A DNA stretch of 51,365 bases from JBQCEE01 sp051960575. GTDB lineage: Bacteria; Actinomycetota; Actinomycetes; Mycobacteriales; Jatrophihabitantaceae. The stretch is taken from the NCBI RefSeq assembly GCF_051960575.1, contig NZ_JBQCEE010000253.1:1-51365 (forward strand), written 5' to 3'. Every line of letters starts with the position of its first letter. Positions within the stretch are counted from its first letter, which is position 1. Positions 16,425 to 23,857 of this stretch are shown one piece after another. The notes beneath the pieces are model-generated. The model was not told the origin of the DNA, did not search any database, and saw only the letters and a program-made list of their open reading frames with translations. Made by a program: the position numbers and the translations under genes.

Positions 16425-18077
16425 TCAGCCGACGAGCCGCCGCAGCACCTCGTCGCCGCCGAGTGCACGCACGACCGAACGGTCGCCGCAGACGATCAGC
16501 TGGTCACGGGCGCGGGACAGGCCGACGTAGAGCCGTTCGCGCGATCGGTCGCCGATCGTCGCCTCGTTGAGCACCAGCACCACCGCTCGCCGCTCGAGCC
16601 CCTTGAACCCGAGCACGTGGCCGTAGAACACCTGCTCGTCGTCCCAGAACGACTGCCAGTACGCGTCCTGGCCCTCGGCCTGCCGCTGCGCCTGTTCGGG
16701 ATGCCGGCTGCCGGTCGTCAGCAGCGCGATGTCGGCCGGACGCCAGCCGTCGTCGAGCAGCGCGTCGACGGCGTCGTCGCCGGCCGAGAGGGCCTCGCCC
16801 GTCGGGCAGTCGACGAACCGGACGTCCGGACCGTCGCCGCCGATCAGCCGCATGCGCATGGGTGCGAGGGAGTTGAAGGTCTGCGCGATCTGCTTGGTGT
16901 TCCGCAGGTTCTGGTCGAGCATGAGCGGCACGAGGGCGACCGGCGGCTGCCCGAAGCGAGCGAACACCCGCTGCCCCTCGTCGCTGAAGACGAACAGCCC
17001 GCCGGCCTCCTCGTCCCGGAGCGCCGCCAGCACGGCCGGCCACCACTCGTCCGCGAAGTCCTGCGCCTCGTCGACGATCACCGCGTCGAAGCGCCGGCCG
17101 GGCGGCAGCGCCTCGGCGAGCTCGCGCATCTGCACCGGCAACCGGCGTTCCCAGTAATCGCTGTCGTCGTCGCTGCCCGGCGCCGCGCCCCACTCGCGGC
17201 CCAGGCGGTGGAACTCACCGACGTAGGCGGGGCGCTGCCGACGCGGCAGGGTGTCGATGTGCCGGCGCAGGTACGCCGCCAGCCCGCGTGAGTAGCAGAG
17301 CAGTGCGACCCGGTCGCCCTGGGCGGTGAGGCGCCGGGCCTGCTCGACGGCCAGCCAGGTCTTGCCGCTGCCGGCGCCGCCGCGCACCTCGACCCGCGGC
17401 AGCAGCCGGATGGCCCCGAGGATCACGGCCTGCGCCTCGGTCAGGCGCTGCGCCTCGTCGTCGCGTTCGTCGGCCTCCGCGACGATGTCGCGCTGGGCGC
17501 GTCCGCGGCCGGCGAGGATGTCCAGGATGACGGCGACGTCGTCGTGGTCGAGGACCCGGTTCGCCGTGTCCTGGCGCTCGGGGATCGCGGCGAGGACGTC
17601 GGCGAGCACGGGCAGGTCCGTCCGGTCGGCGACCGACCACCGCGGCGCCTCGGGGGCGTCGAAGTCGGGGCCGAGGTCGGTGTTCGGCAGCACGACGGCG
17701 TGGGTCCAGCGCACGCGGCGGCGTCCGCCGGCGCTCCACCGCCTGTCGTGCTCGATGTAGTCGCGCAGTGCGTACTTGCAGCCGCGCGCCTGGGAGACAG
17801 GATCGATGGGGGCGGCGCCCGGTCCGCGCGACTGGAACCACTGGCCGTCGCCCGCCCGCCAGACGCTGCCGCCCTTGATCTCGACGACGACGACGCCCCG
17901 CCCCGGGAGCAGCAGGACGAGGTCGGCCTCGTGGTCCTTGCTGCGGTCGGTGAAGCGCAGCCCGCTGATGAGCACGTCGGACGGGCCGAGCTGATCGCGC
18001 AGCGTCTGCCACACCTTGTGCTCGGCCCCGTTCTGGAACCGCGGCGACTCGGGGCGGCAGATCGGCATGATCGGCAT
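16425..18077 (-). CDS. NERD-domain UvrD/Rep-type helicase
   Basis: 550 residues from ATG 18077 (MPIMPICRPE); ATG 18068 is also possible. Residues about 10-120 form a NERD nuclease-related domain (GAEHKVWQTLRDQL, DHEADLVLLLPGRGVVVVEI). A UvrD-like SF1 helicase follows: Walker A GGAGSGKTW, Walker B VIVDEAQDFADEWW, VFSDEGQRVF and a C-terminal FKGLERRAVVLVL and YVGLSRARDQLIV. NERD helicases are common in actinobacteria and bacilli, some near defence or repair genes; the true role is unknown. Divergent from the YbjN-like gene, whose damage-type promoter lies in the shared gap. Confidence 0.88.
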   Translation of the reverse strand: MPIMPICRPESPRFQNGAEHKVWQTLRDQLGPSDVLISGLRFTDRSKDHEADLVLLLPGRGVVVVEIKGGSVWRAGDGQWFQSRGPGAAPIDPVSQARGCKYALRDYIEHDRRWSAGGRRRVRWTHAVVLPNTDLGPDFDAPEAPRWSVADRTDLPVLADVLAAIPERQDTANRVLDHDDVAVILDILAGRGRAQRDIVAEADERDDEAQRLTEAQAVILGAIRLLPRVEVRGGAGSGKTWLAVEQARRLTAQGDRVALLCYSRGLAAYLRRHIDTLPRRQRPAYVGEFHRLGREWGAAPGSDDDSDYWERRLPVQMRELAEALPPGRRFDAVIVDEAQDFADEWWPAVLAALRDEEAGGLFVFSDEGQRVFARFGQPPVALVPLMLDQNLRNTKQIAQTFNSLAPMRMRLIGGDGPDVRFVDCPTGEALSAGDDAVDALLDDGWRPADIALLTTGSRHPEQAQRQAEGQDAYWQSFWDDEQVFYGHVLGFKGLERRAVVLVLNEATIGDRSRERLYVGLSRARDQLIVCGDRSVVRALGGDEVLRRLVG

Positions 18078-18096
18078 TCTGGCCGCTCGCCGGAAA

Positions 18097-18119
18097 TTGT
18101 CGTACCCCTCTGCGATGGT
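18097..18119 (+). promoter_or_regulatory. RecA-NDp-like promoter before the YbjN-like gene
   Basis: TTGTCGTAC-N8-GATGGT, preceded by GGAAA. It has the TTGTC core and the exact N8 spacing of the PafBC/RecA-NDp element; the -10 departs from TAnnnT at its first base. Twenty bases around the core (CGCCGGAAATTGTCG then GTAC) are nearly identical to the recC promoter. The -10 is 24 bp before the ATG at 18144. Confidence 0.6.
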
Positions 18120-18143
18120 CATGGCTGTCGAAGGGAGGGCGAC

Positions 18144-18587
18144 ATGACGGAGATCGACTGGGTGCGGTCGCACGTGGAGGTGCTGCTGCAGCGGGCGTGG
18201 GACGTGTGCCGGGTGCACATCGACGGCGACGGCGACATCGGCTTCCGCAGCAGCACGGCGGCCTGCTGGGTCACGGTGCTGGAGGGCGAGCCGCCGATGG
18301 TGCGGGTGTGGGCGCACGCCGCGCACGGCATCAAGCCGACGCTCGCGGTGCTGCGTGAGATCAACGAGATCCAGGCGCGCACGCTGACGGCCCAGGTGCA
18401 CCACGGCAACGGGGTCGTCGTCGTGAGTCAGACGATCAGTCCGATCGGGCTGACGGCGCCGGTGCTGATGCAGGCGGTGGACGCGGTGTCCTCGGTCGCG
18501 GCGGACATCGGGCCCCTGTTCGCGGCGATGTTCGGCGGTTCGACGCCGTTCCCGGCCGAGGCCTCCAGCGACGAGGAAGTGCCGTGA
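18144..18587 (+). CDS. YbjN / CesT-like peptide-binding chaperone domain protein
   Basis: 147 residues from ATG 18144, with GGGAGGG as ribosome binding site. The fold pattern, an alpha-beta-beta-beta-alpha core with IDGDGDIGFRSSTAACWVTV then VRVWAHAAHGIKPTLAVLRE and INEIQARTLTAQV, is that of actinobacterial YbjN/T3SS-chaperone-like proteins ('T3SS (YopN, CesT) and YbjN peptide-binding chaperone'). No type III system is expected here; these are cytosolic and of unknown partner. The damage-type promoter links it to repair, by inference only. Confidence 0.75.
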   Translation: MTEIDWVRSHVEVLLQRAWDVCRVHIDGDGDIGFRSSTAACWVTVLEGEPPMVRVWAHAAHGIKPTLAVLREINEIQARTLTAQVHHGNGVVVVSQTISPIGLTAPVLMQAVDAVSSVAADIGPLFAAMFGGSTPFPAEASSDEEVP

Positions 18588-18597
18588 GCCGCGGTCG

Positions 18598-19251
18598 TCA
18601 GCGCCGGCGGAACAGTTCGGCGGGGCGGCCGCGCGAACCGGCGGCGGTGGCGCCGGTGCCGACCAGGTGCGGCTCCATCACGCGACGGAAGGTGTCGCGC
18701 TGTGGGGCCGATCCGGCGACGACCTCGTGCACCATCCGCAGCGAGCGCAGGGTGAAGGTGTCGGGCAGCAGGCCGTCGGGGTCGGGCAGTGCTGCGTACC
18801 GGGCCCGGACGTCGTCGAGGGCACGGCGGATGATCTCGTTGTGCCCGAACGGCAGGCGACCCGGTCTGTCGACCGGCATCAGGCGGGTGTCGTCCGGGTC
18901 GCGGTCGGCGAGGCGGTCGAGCGCCACGACGTCGACGTGGGCCACCGACAGCACCCATTCGTGCTCGTCACGGTCGGGTTCGTCGAGCACCTGCAGCTGG
19001 CGCGGCCTCAGTCCGGTGACGCCGACCTTGTCGGCGAGCGACCGAGCGACGGCGTCGTGCAGCCGTTCGCCGGGCTCGAGGAACGACCCGGGGAGGGCCC
19101 AGCCCTTGCCGTTCGGGCGCCGCGCCTGGACGACCTGGAGCTCGCCGTCGGCCACCGTGAGCAGCGCCGTGTCGACGGCGACGGCAGGCCGCGACGGCCC
19201 GCTCGCGCCGACCGGGCGGGCGCTCCGGGTGCGTGTTCGCTCAGTCGCCAC
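18598..19251 (-). CDS. NrtR-like regulator: degenerate Nudix domain plus winged helix
   Basis: 217 residues from GTG 19251. Residues about 22-135 are a Nudix domain, but the Nudix box (about 56-78) reads FLEPGERLHDAVARSLADKV: in the catalytic REUxEE block, R is kept while the glutamates are S, D and K, so hydrolysis is unlikely. The C-terminal part (FTLRSLRMVHEVVAGSAPQR, DTFRRVMEPHLV) is the winged helix of NrtR repressors, which sense ADP-ribose or related NAD metabolites. The divergent neighbour is an ADP-ribosylglycohydrolase, an enzyme that releases ADP-ribose. A palindrome lies between the two genes. TAGACT at 19263-19258 is a probable -10. Confidence 0.82.
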   Translation of the reverse strand: MATERTRTRSARPVGASGPSRPAVAVDTALLTVADGELQVVQARRPNGKGWALPGSFLEPGERLHDAVARSLADKVGVTGLRPRQLQVLDEPDRDEHEWVLSVAHVDVVALDRLADRDPDDTRLMPVDRPGRLPFGHNEIIRRALDDVRARYAALPDPDGLLPDTFTLRSLRMVHEVVAGSAPQRDTFRRVMEPHLVGTGATAAGSRGRPAELFRRR

Positions 19252-19270
19252 GACCGCAGTCTAACCAGCG

Positions 19271-19290
19271 TTTGCGCGCAGCCGCGCAAA
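19271..19290. promoter_or_regulatory. Candidate operator between the NrtR-like gene and the glycohydrolase
   Basis: TTTGCGCG-N4-CGCGCAAA, a perfect 8-4-8 inverted repeat centred in the 55-bp divergent gap, 19 bp from the regulator start and 16 bp from the glycohydrolase start. Its position over the promoter region fits a repressor acting on both genes. Confidence 0.6.
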
Positions 19291-19306
19291 AGAATCTTGG
19301 AGGACC

Positions 19307-20275
19307 ATGACAGCCGGGACGACAACCCTGACGCCCGCCGAACTCGACCGCGTCCGTGGGGTGCTGCTCGGCACGGCCGCGGGTGACGCCCTGGGCGCGG
19401 GGTACGAGTTCGGGCCGCCGCTGCCACCCTCGACACCGGTCGAGATGCGGGGCGGTGGCGGATTCGCCTGGGCGCCGGGCGAGTGGACGGACGACACCGC
19501 GATGGCCGTCGCCATCGCGCGGGTCGCTGCCGACGGACACGATCTGCGCACCGCAACGGCGCAGGACCGCGTCGTGCGCGCGTGGGTCGAGTGGGCCCGC
19601 ACCGCGACCGACGTCGGCAACCAGACCAGGGCCGTCCTGGGCCAGGTGCTCGAGGGCACCGCGGCGGAGGCGCGCGCGGCCTCGGCAGAACTGCACCGGC
19701 GCACCGGGCACACCGCAGGCAACGGCTCGCTCATGCGCACCGCTCCAGTCGCGCTCGCGCACCTGCACGACGTCCCCGCGCTCGTCGAGGCGGCGTCGGC
19801 GGTCAGCGCGCTCACCCATCACGATCACGAGGCGGGCGAGGCCTGTGTGCTCTGGTGCCTCGCGATCCGGCACGGGGTGCTGACCGGCGAACTCGACGCG
19901 ACGGTCGGGCTGGCGCACCTCGCGCCCGACCGCGCCGAGGTGTGGGCGGCACGGCTCGAGGCCGCGCAACGTGGCCGTCCCGCCGACTTCGAGCGGAACG
20001 GCTGGGTGGTCGAGGCCCTGCAGGCGGCGTGGTGCGCGATCGCGACGACCCGATCCGACGGTCCGCCGGGTGACCGGCTCCGCCTCGCGCTCGAGGCGGC
20101 CGTGCGCGGGGGCCGTGACACCGACACGGTCGCGGCCATCGCAGGTGGCCTGCTCGGGGCCGCGCTCGGCGCGTCGGCGGTCCCGGACAAGTGGCGGGAC
20201 GTCCTGCACGGCTGGCCCGGGCTGCGCGCCGGCGATCTCGACGCGCTCGCGACGGCGATCGTGTCGCGTGACTGA
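19307..20275 (+). CDS. ADP-ribosylglycohydrolase (DraG/ARH family)
   Basis: 322 residues from ATG 19307, with GGAGG upstream. The metal-site motifs of the family are present: GTAAGDALGAGYE (about 22-34), EWTDDTAMA (about 59-67) and the C-terminal GGRDTDTVAAIAGGLLGAAL. These enzymes use two Mg2+ ions to remove ADP-ribose from arginine or other residues, or to cleave O-acetyl-ADP-ribose. The partner ADP-ribosyltransferase is not in the window. Pairing with an NrtR-like sensor suggests an NAD/ADP-ribose feedback unit. Confidence 0.93.
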   Translation: MTAGTTTLTPAELDRVRGVLLGTAAGDALGAGYEFGPPLPPSTPVEMRGGGGFAWAPGEWTDDTAMAVAIARVAADGHDLRTATAQDRVVRAWVEWARTATDVGNQTRAVLGQVLEGTAAEARAASAELHRRTGHTAGNGSLMRTAPVALAHLHDVPALVEAASAVSALTHHDHEAGEACVLWCLAIRHGVLTGELDATVGLAHLAPDRAEVWAARLEAAQRGRPADFERNGWVVEALQAAWCAIATTRSDGPPGDRLRLALEAAVRGGRDTDTVAAIAGGLLGAALGASAVPDKWRDVLHGWPGLRAGDLDALATAIVSRD

Positions 20276-20291
20276 GCCCAACCTCGCGGAC

Positions 20292-20324
20292 GCCGCGTGG
20301 TCGACGAGAGGACGACCGCGCGGC
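20292..20324. terminator. Strong hairpin between convergent genes
   Basis: GCCGCGTGGTCG (20292-20303) pairs with CGACCGCGCGGC (20313-20324) over 12 bp with one G-U, around a 9-nt loop, between the glycohydrolase and desaturase stops. No T-run follows. A bidirectional terminator is likely. Confidence 0.55.
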
Positions 20325-20330
20325 GAGCGA

Positions 20331-21251
20331 TCAGCCCGCCTGCTCCGCGTGTTCCGCCTGCTCCGCAGCCTTGGCACGACGCTCGACGAAGCGCGTCGCC
20401 TTCGCGTCGAGCAAGGCGAGGAACGCCGCGACGTCGTCGCGGGCCTTCTCCCCCGCCGGGCCGAAGTCGGTGCGCTCGAAGACCTTCCACTGCCGCAGGA
20501 CGGGCAGCAGCACCTCGTCGTGATGCAGGCGCAGGTCGTAGATGCCGGCCTTGGCGATGATCATCGAGCTGCGGGCAAAATCGGCCATGCCGGCGCCCGG
20601 CATCGCGAACCCGATGACCTCGTCGCGGATCGCCTCCATGGCCTGGTCGGGATCGAGGTCCAGGGCCGCCGCCATGAGGTTCCGGTAGAAGATCATGTGC
20701 AGGTTCTCGTCGGTCGCGATGCGGGACAGCAGCTGCTCGGCGACCGGGCAGCCGGTGGCACGGCCGGTGTTGCGATGCGACACCCGCGTCGCCAGCTCCT
20801 GGAACGACACGTACGCCATCGCCTCGAGCGCGGTCTTGTCACCCGAGTCGTAGCCCACGGTCATCTGCGCCATCCGGGCGCGCTCCAGCTCGACGGGATC
20901 GACGCCCCGGGTGACCACCAGGTAGTCGCGCAGCGCGATGCCGTGACGACCCTCCTCGGCCGTCCACCGCCCCACCCAGGCGCCCCACGCGTCGTCCCGG
21001 CCGAACCGCGTCGCGATCTCGCGGTGGTAGCTCGGCAGGTTGTCCTCGGTCAGCAGGTTCACGACCATCGCGGTCTGGGCGACCGGATCGAGCGGTGAGT
21101 CCTCGGGCTGCCAGTCGGTGCCGCCGAGGTAGGCGAAGTCGCGGCCCCGGCTCCACGGCACGTAGTCGTGGGGGTGCCACTCCTTGGCCATGCCGAGGTG
21201 GCGGTCGAGGTTCGCGGCGACGGTCGGCTCGAGCTCACGCAGGAGGTCCAT
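20331..21251 (-). CDS. desA: Acyl-ACP desaturase (soluble diiron, DesA-type)
   Basis: 306 residues from ATG 21251. The diiron ligands of the stearoyl-ACP desaturase family are visible: an early E (TEDNLPSY), EEGRH (about 100-104), a central SFQELATRVSHRN and DENLHMIFYR. These enzymes use O2, ferredoxin and acyl-ACP to add a cis double bond and are typical of actinobacteria (mycobacterial DesA1/DesA2). The Ala/Glu-rich tail KAAEQAEHAEQAG is an unstructured extension. It is soluble, unlike membrane desaturases. No redox partner is adjacent. Confidence 0.93.
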   Translation of the reverse strand: MDLLRELEPTVAANLDRHLGMAKEWHPHDYVPWSRGRDFAYLGGTDWQPEDSPLDPVAQTAMVVNLLTEDNLPSYHREIATRFGRDDAWGAWVGRWTAEEGRHGIALRDYLVVTRGVDPVELERARMAQMTVGYDSGDKTALEAMAYVSFQELATRVSHRNTGRATGCPVAEQLLSRIATDENLHMIFYRNLMAAALDLDPDQAMEAIRDEVIGFAMPGAGMADFARSSMIIAKAGIYDLRLHHDEVLLPVLRQWKVFERTDFGPAGEKARDDVAAFLALLDAKATRFVERRAKAAEQAEHAEQAG

Positions 21252-21312
21252 GCGCCCAGGCTACGTCACCGTAGGTTACGGGCACGTAGCGAGTCGAGGA
21301 CATCCTCAGCGG

Positions 21313-21355
21313 TTGTCCACAGGCCACCCCGCGCCGCGCTCCCGCTCCCTACGCT
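21313..21355 (+). promoter_or_regulatory. DnaA-box-like site and -10 before the toxin gene
   Basis: TTGTCCACA (21313-21321) within CGGTTGTCCACAGGCC, then TACGCT at 21350-21355, a good -10 just 7 nt before the ATG, implying a leaderless transcript. The 28-bp gap is too long for the two to be one sigma-70 promoter, so the first box is more likely a regulator site. Confidence 0.5.
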
Positions 21356-21362
21356 TCCGGCC

Positions 21363-22754
21363 ATGCCGTTCGGTCCGCTGCTCGTCGATCCGGTCGTCTT
21401 CCCGGCCGCCAGCAGCGTGTTCGGCCGGCTCGCCTACCGCGTCTGGAACGAGGCGCTCGCCGGCGTCGACCAGCCGGGCATGGCCGGCGACGACCCCAGC
21501 GGACGCGCGTGGGGCGCCGACTTCGATGCCGCGGCGGAGCGCGTCATCACCGCGACCGAGGCCGTGGTCGACGGCAGCTTCCGGCTGGCCGGGCTGCTCG
21601 AGCAGGCCGGTTTCAACTATGCGGTCGCCGAGGATGCGTCGTCCGGGCGCACGCACCACGTCGCCGACACGGCTGCCTGGTCGTCGATCACCTGCACGTT
21701 CGGCCGGCCGGCGTCGGCGGTCGGTGGCGGGTCCTCCACGCCGTCCGGATGGTCGCTCGTCGAGGACGTGGTCGGGTACGTCTGGCCGAACGGCCACCAG
21801 GACCGGCTGCGCTCGGCCGCCCGCGCCTGGCGGGCGTCAGCGGCCGTCGTCCGCGAGGCGGCCGCCTCGACCTGGGCGGCCGAGTCGTCGTTGCTCTGCG
21901 CGCCGACCACCGACCGGCCCGCGGCCGAGGGTGCGTGCCGAGCGCTCCGCGGCCATCTCGCCGACGTGGCGTCGGCGCACCAGCAACTCGGCGACGCGTG
22001 CGCGGCGTACGCCGACCATCTCGACGCGGCGCATGCGGCGATCGTCGACGAGCTCGAGGACCTGCTCGCGTGGACAGCGGGCATCGAGACGGCCGGCTTC
22101 GTCGGCGGTCTGTTCTCGTTCGGCATCGCCGAGGCGCCGGCGCAGGCGGCCGAGGCGGCTCGCATCGGCCTCACGGCGGCGCGGATCGGCAGTGTCATCG
22201 AACGGCTGCGAACGCTCATCGCCACGGTGCGGCTGACGGTCGTCGCCGCGGCCGACCATGTCGCCGCCACCATCGAGGCCCTCGGCCCGCTGCTCGGCGC
22301 CGAACCGGCCGTCGCCGGCGTCATCGTCGTCCGCGCCGGCGAGCTCGCCCGTGCGCCCCGCGCCGTCCGCGCCGAGGTCGAGGCCGAACGCGGGCTGTCG
22401 ATGGCCGCGGTGCGACGGGTCGGCGCAGGCGGCATGGAAGGCCTCAGCGGCGCCGACAGGGCGGAAGCGATGCGCACGCTGCTCGCAGACCTGATCGAAC
22501 GACGCGGGCTGTCCACCTACCCGGTCCGCATGACGCGCGCCGAGGCAGACTCGGTCGGCCGCGCTTGGGTCGGGCCGGGTGCGCGACTGTCCAGCAACGG
22601 CCGGGTGTGGTTGAGCCGGGACGGCTTGCGTCAGTACCGGCTCCCCATGCTGAAGAAGAAGCAGGCTCGCTGGCAGGTCAACCTCGAGCGCAAGGACTTC
22701 GCTGGGCAGCGCGGCTGGCCGCACAACGTGCACATCAACCTGGAGAACCGATGA
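21363..22754 (+). CDS. Polymorphic toxin, WXG-like N-terminus with C-terminal toxin domain
   Basis: 463 residues from ATG 21363. No signal peptide. Residues about 20-360 are Ala-rich helices resembling the long WXG100/LXG-like export and packing region of actinobacterial polymorphic toxins. Hydrophobic stretches near 235-260 may pack or insert in the membrane. The last 75 residues change character (GRAWVGPGARLSSNGRVWLS, DGLRQYRLPMLKKKQARWQV, ending HNVHINLENR). This DGLRQYR...NxHxN pattern resembles C-terminal toxin tips seen on Rhs and hemagglutinin proteins of other bacteria, from my memory of such sequences. The activity is unknown. The stop overlaps the immunity gene start by 4 nt. Type VII export is inferred. 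Confidence 0.75.
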   Translation: MPFGPLLVDPVVFPAASSVFGRLAYRVWNEALAGVDQPGMAGDDPSGRAWGADFDAAAERVITATEAVVDGSFRLAGLLEQAGFNYAVAEDASSGRTHHVADTAAWSSITCTFGRPASAVGGGSSTPSGWSLVEDVVGYVWPNGHQDRLRSAARAWRASAAVVREAAASTWAAESSLLCAPTTDRPAAEGACRALRGHLADVASAHQQLGDACAAYADHLDAAHAAIVDELEDLLAWTAGIETAGFVGGLFSFGIAEAPAQAAEAARIGLTAARIGSVIERLRTLIATVRLTVVAAADHVAATIEALGPLLGAEPAVAGVIVVRAGELARAPRAVRAEVEAERGLSMAAVRRVGAGGMEGLSGADRAEAMRTLLADLIERRGLSTYPVRMTRAEADSVGRAWVGPGARLSSNGRVWLSRDGLRQYRLPMLKKKQARWQVNLERKDFAGQRGWPHNVHINLENR

Positions 22755-23233
22755 AGGCGACGCTGACCTCGATCATGTGCGGCGACCTCGAAATGGCCGA
22801 CGACGTCGTGCCCGACCCGACCGACGTCGAATTCCTGGTGCAGTTCTGGGTGTCCGACGCCGACGAGGCCCGCACAGGCAGCGACGTCGGGCAGGACATG
22901 TTCTCGCTCCTCGTCATCACACCGAAGGCCCTCAAGCGGCTGGTCAGGCGCGACGGTCCGCAGTCGGGCCGTCACATGCTGATCATCGACAGGTGGGACT
23001 GGGAGGACGTCCAGCGAGTTGTTCGCGAGCACGTGGCATCGGTCGACGGCGCCGACTGGGACGAGCTGGCGACGAAGTTGGGGCGCTGGGCCAAGTGGGA
23101 GTTCGAGGACTACGTCGAACCACCCGCCATCGACGACCCGGCGACGGCCGCACTGCTGGAGCAGGTGTTCGGACCACGTGCCGCGTCCACCGGCGATCGC
23201 ACCCCGGCGCCGCCGGACGAGGGCCGTCGATAA
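22751..23233 (+). CDS. Imm8-like immunity protein
   Basis: 160 residues from ATG 22751 (ATGA overlap with the toxin). Pattern of the Imm8 family: an early strand LVQFWVSDAD, GQDMFSLLVITPKAL, a central RHMLIIDRWDWEDVQRVV, and the late GADWDELATKLGRWAKWEFEDY, the family's closing motif. Such proteins bind and block the cognate toxin in the cytoplasm of the producing cell and its kin. The Pro-rich tail (about 135-160) is outside the domain. Tight coupling gives immunity as soon as toxin is made. Confidence 0.8.
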   Translation: MKATLTSIMCGDLEMADDVVPDPTDVEFLVQFWVSDADEARTGSDVGQDMFSLLVITPKALKRLVRRDGPQSGRHMLIIDRWDWEDVQRVVREHVASVDGADWDELATKLGRWAKWEFEDYVEPPAIDDPATAALLEQVFGPRAASTGDRTPAPPDEGRR

Positions 23234-23243
23234 TCTGACCGAC

Positions 23244-23570
23244 GTGGAACTGACGATCCGTACCGAGACGACGCCCGAGTCGCGGCACATCCTGCACCTG
23301 CAGGGCTCCCTCGACTTCGCCAGCAAGCAGGAGATGGTGGACCAGGCCCTCGCCGCGATCAACAAGGACGGCACGACCGGGGTGGCGCTCGACCTGTCGG
23401 GGGTCAGCTTCATGGACTCGACCGGCCTCGGCGCGATCGTCGAGATCTCCGGCGCTGCGGAGGACGCCGAGGTCGCGTTCGCCCTCATCGACCCGTCGCC
23501 GCGGGTGCATCGCGTCCTCGAGATGACCGGGCTGCTCGAGCGCTGGACCATCGAGTCCGCCGGCGACTGA
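23244..23570 (+). CDS. STAS-domain anti-sigma factor antagonist (RsbV/SpoIIAA-like)
   Basis: 108 residues from GTG 23244, 10 bp after the immunity stop; GATAAT/TAATCT just upstream is a plausible -10, giving a leaderless start. Single STAS domain: HLQGSLDFASKQEM, then the strand and turn VALDLSGVSFMDSTGLGAI with the phosphorylatable Ser of the DS(S/T)GLG motif. These proteins free a sigma factor by binding its kinase-type anti-sigma factor when unphosphorylated. No partner kinase is in the window; the GAF operon downstream may be functionally linked, by inference. Confidence 0.85.
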   Translation: MELTIRTETTPESRHILHLQGSLDFASKQEMVDQALAAINKDGTTGVALDLSGVSFMDSTGLGAIVEISGAAEDAEVAFALIDPSPRVHRVLEMTGLLERWTIESAGD

Positions 23571-23573
23571 CGT

Positions 23574-23617
23574 CGGCTCCCGCTCGGCTCCCGCTCGGCT
23601 CCCGCTCGGCTCCCGCT
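23574..23617. repeat. Tandem repeat, 11-bp unit x 4
   Basis: Four exact copies of CGGCTCCCGCT directly after the STAS stop codon. Non-coding. Confidence 0.9.
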
Positions 23618-23630
23618 CCGAACGAGCCGG

Positions 23631-23690
23631 CTCCGACCGCCTCCGACCCGGCCCGACCCGGTCCGACGGCGTCCGACGCGGCCCGACCCT
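23631..23690. repeat. Degenerate tandem repeat, 10-bp unit x 6
   Basis: Six 10-bp units with an invariant CCGAC core (CTCCGACCGC, CTCCGACCCG, GCCCGACCCG, GTCCGACGGC, GTCCGACGCG, GCCCGACCCT). It fills the gap between the 11-bp repeat and TATGAT at 23714-23719, a likely -10 for the GAF operon. With the flanks it leaves about 290 bp (23571-23857) without a gene; the part after 23720 looks like a long 5' leader. Confidence 0.85.
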
Positions 23691-23857
23691 GACGCCGGTG
23701 CGGCGCCTCGGGTCGATATGATCGCTTCGTCCCGCCGCCCTGTCTCCCGCGGCCCGGTGACGCTCCGTCGTGCACGGTGGCGTCCGGTCCCGGAGGTGTC
23801 GGTTGCGTCGCACATCCGCGTCGCGGTGCGCCCGTCGTGCGCAGCGAGCAGGCCACC

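Noticed and set aside
20680..20700. Further copy of the GATCATGTGCAG repeat in the desaturase gene
   Set aside because: It encodes the conserved DENLHMIF diiron region on the other strand, and no palindromic partner follows. Chance match; likewise TCGATCATGTGC at the immunity gene start.
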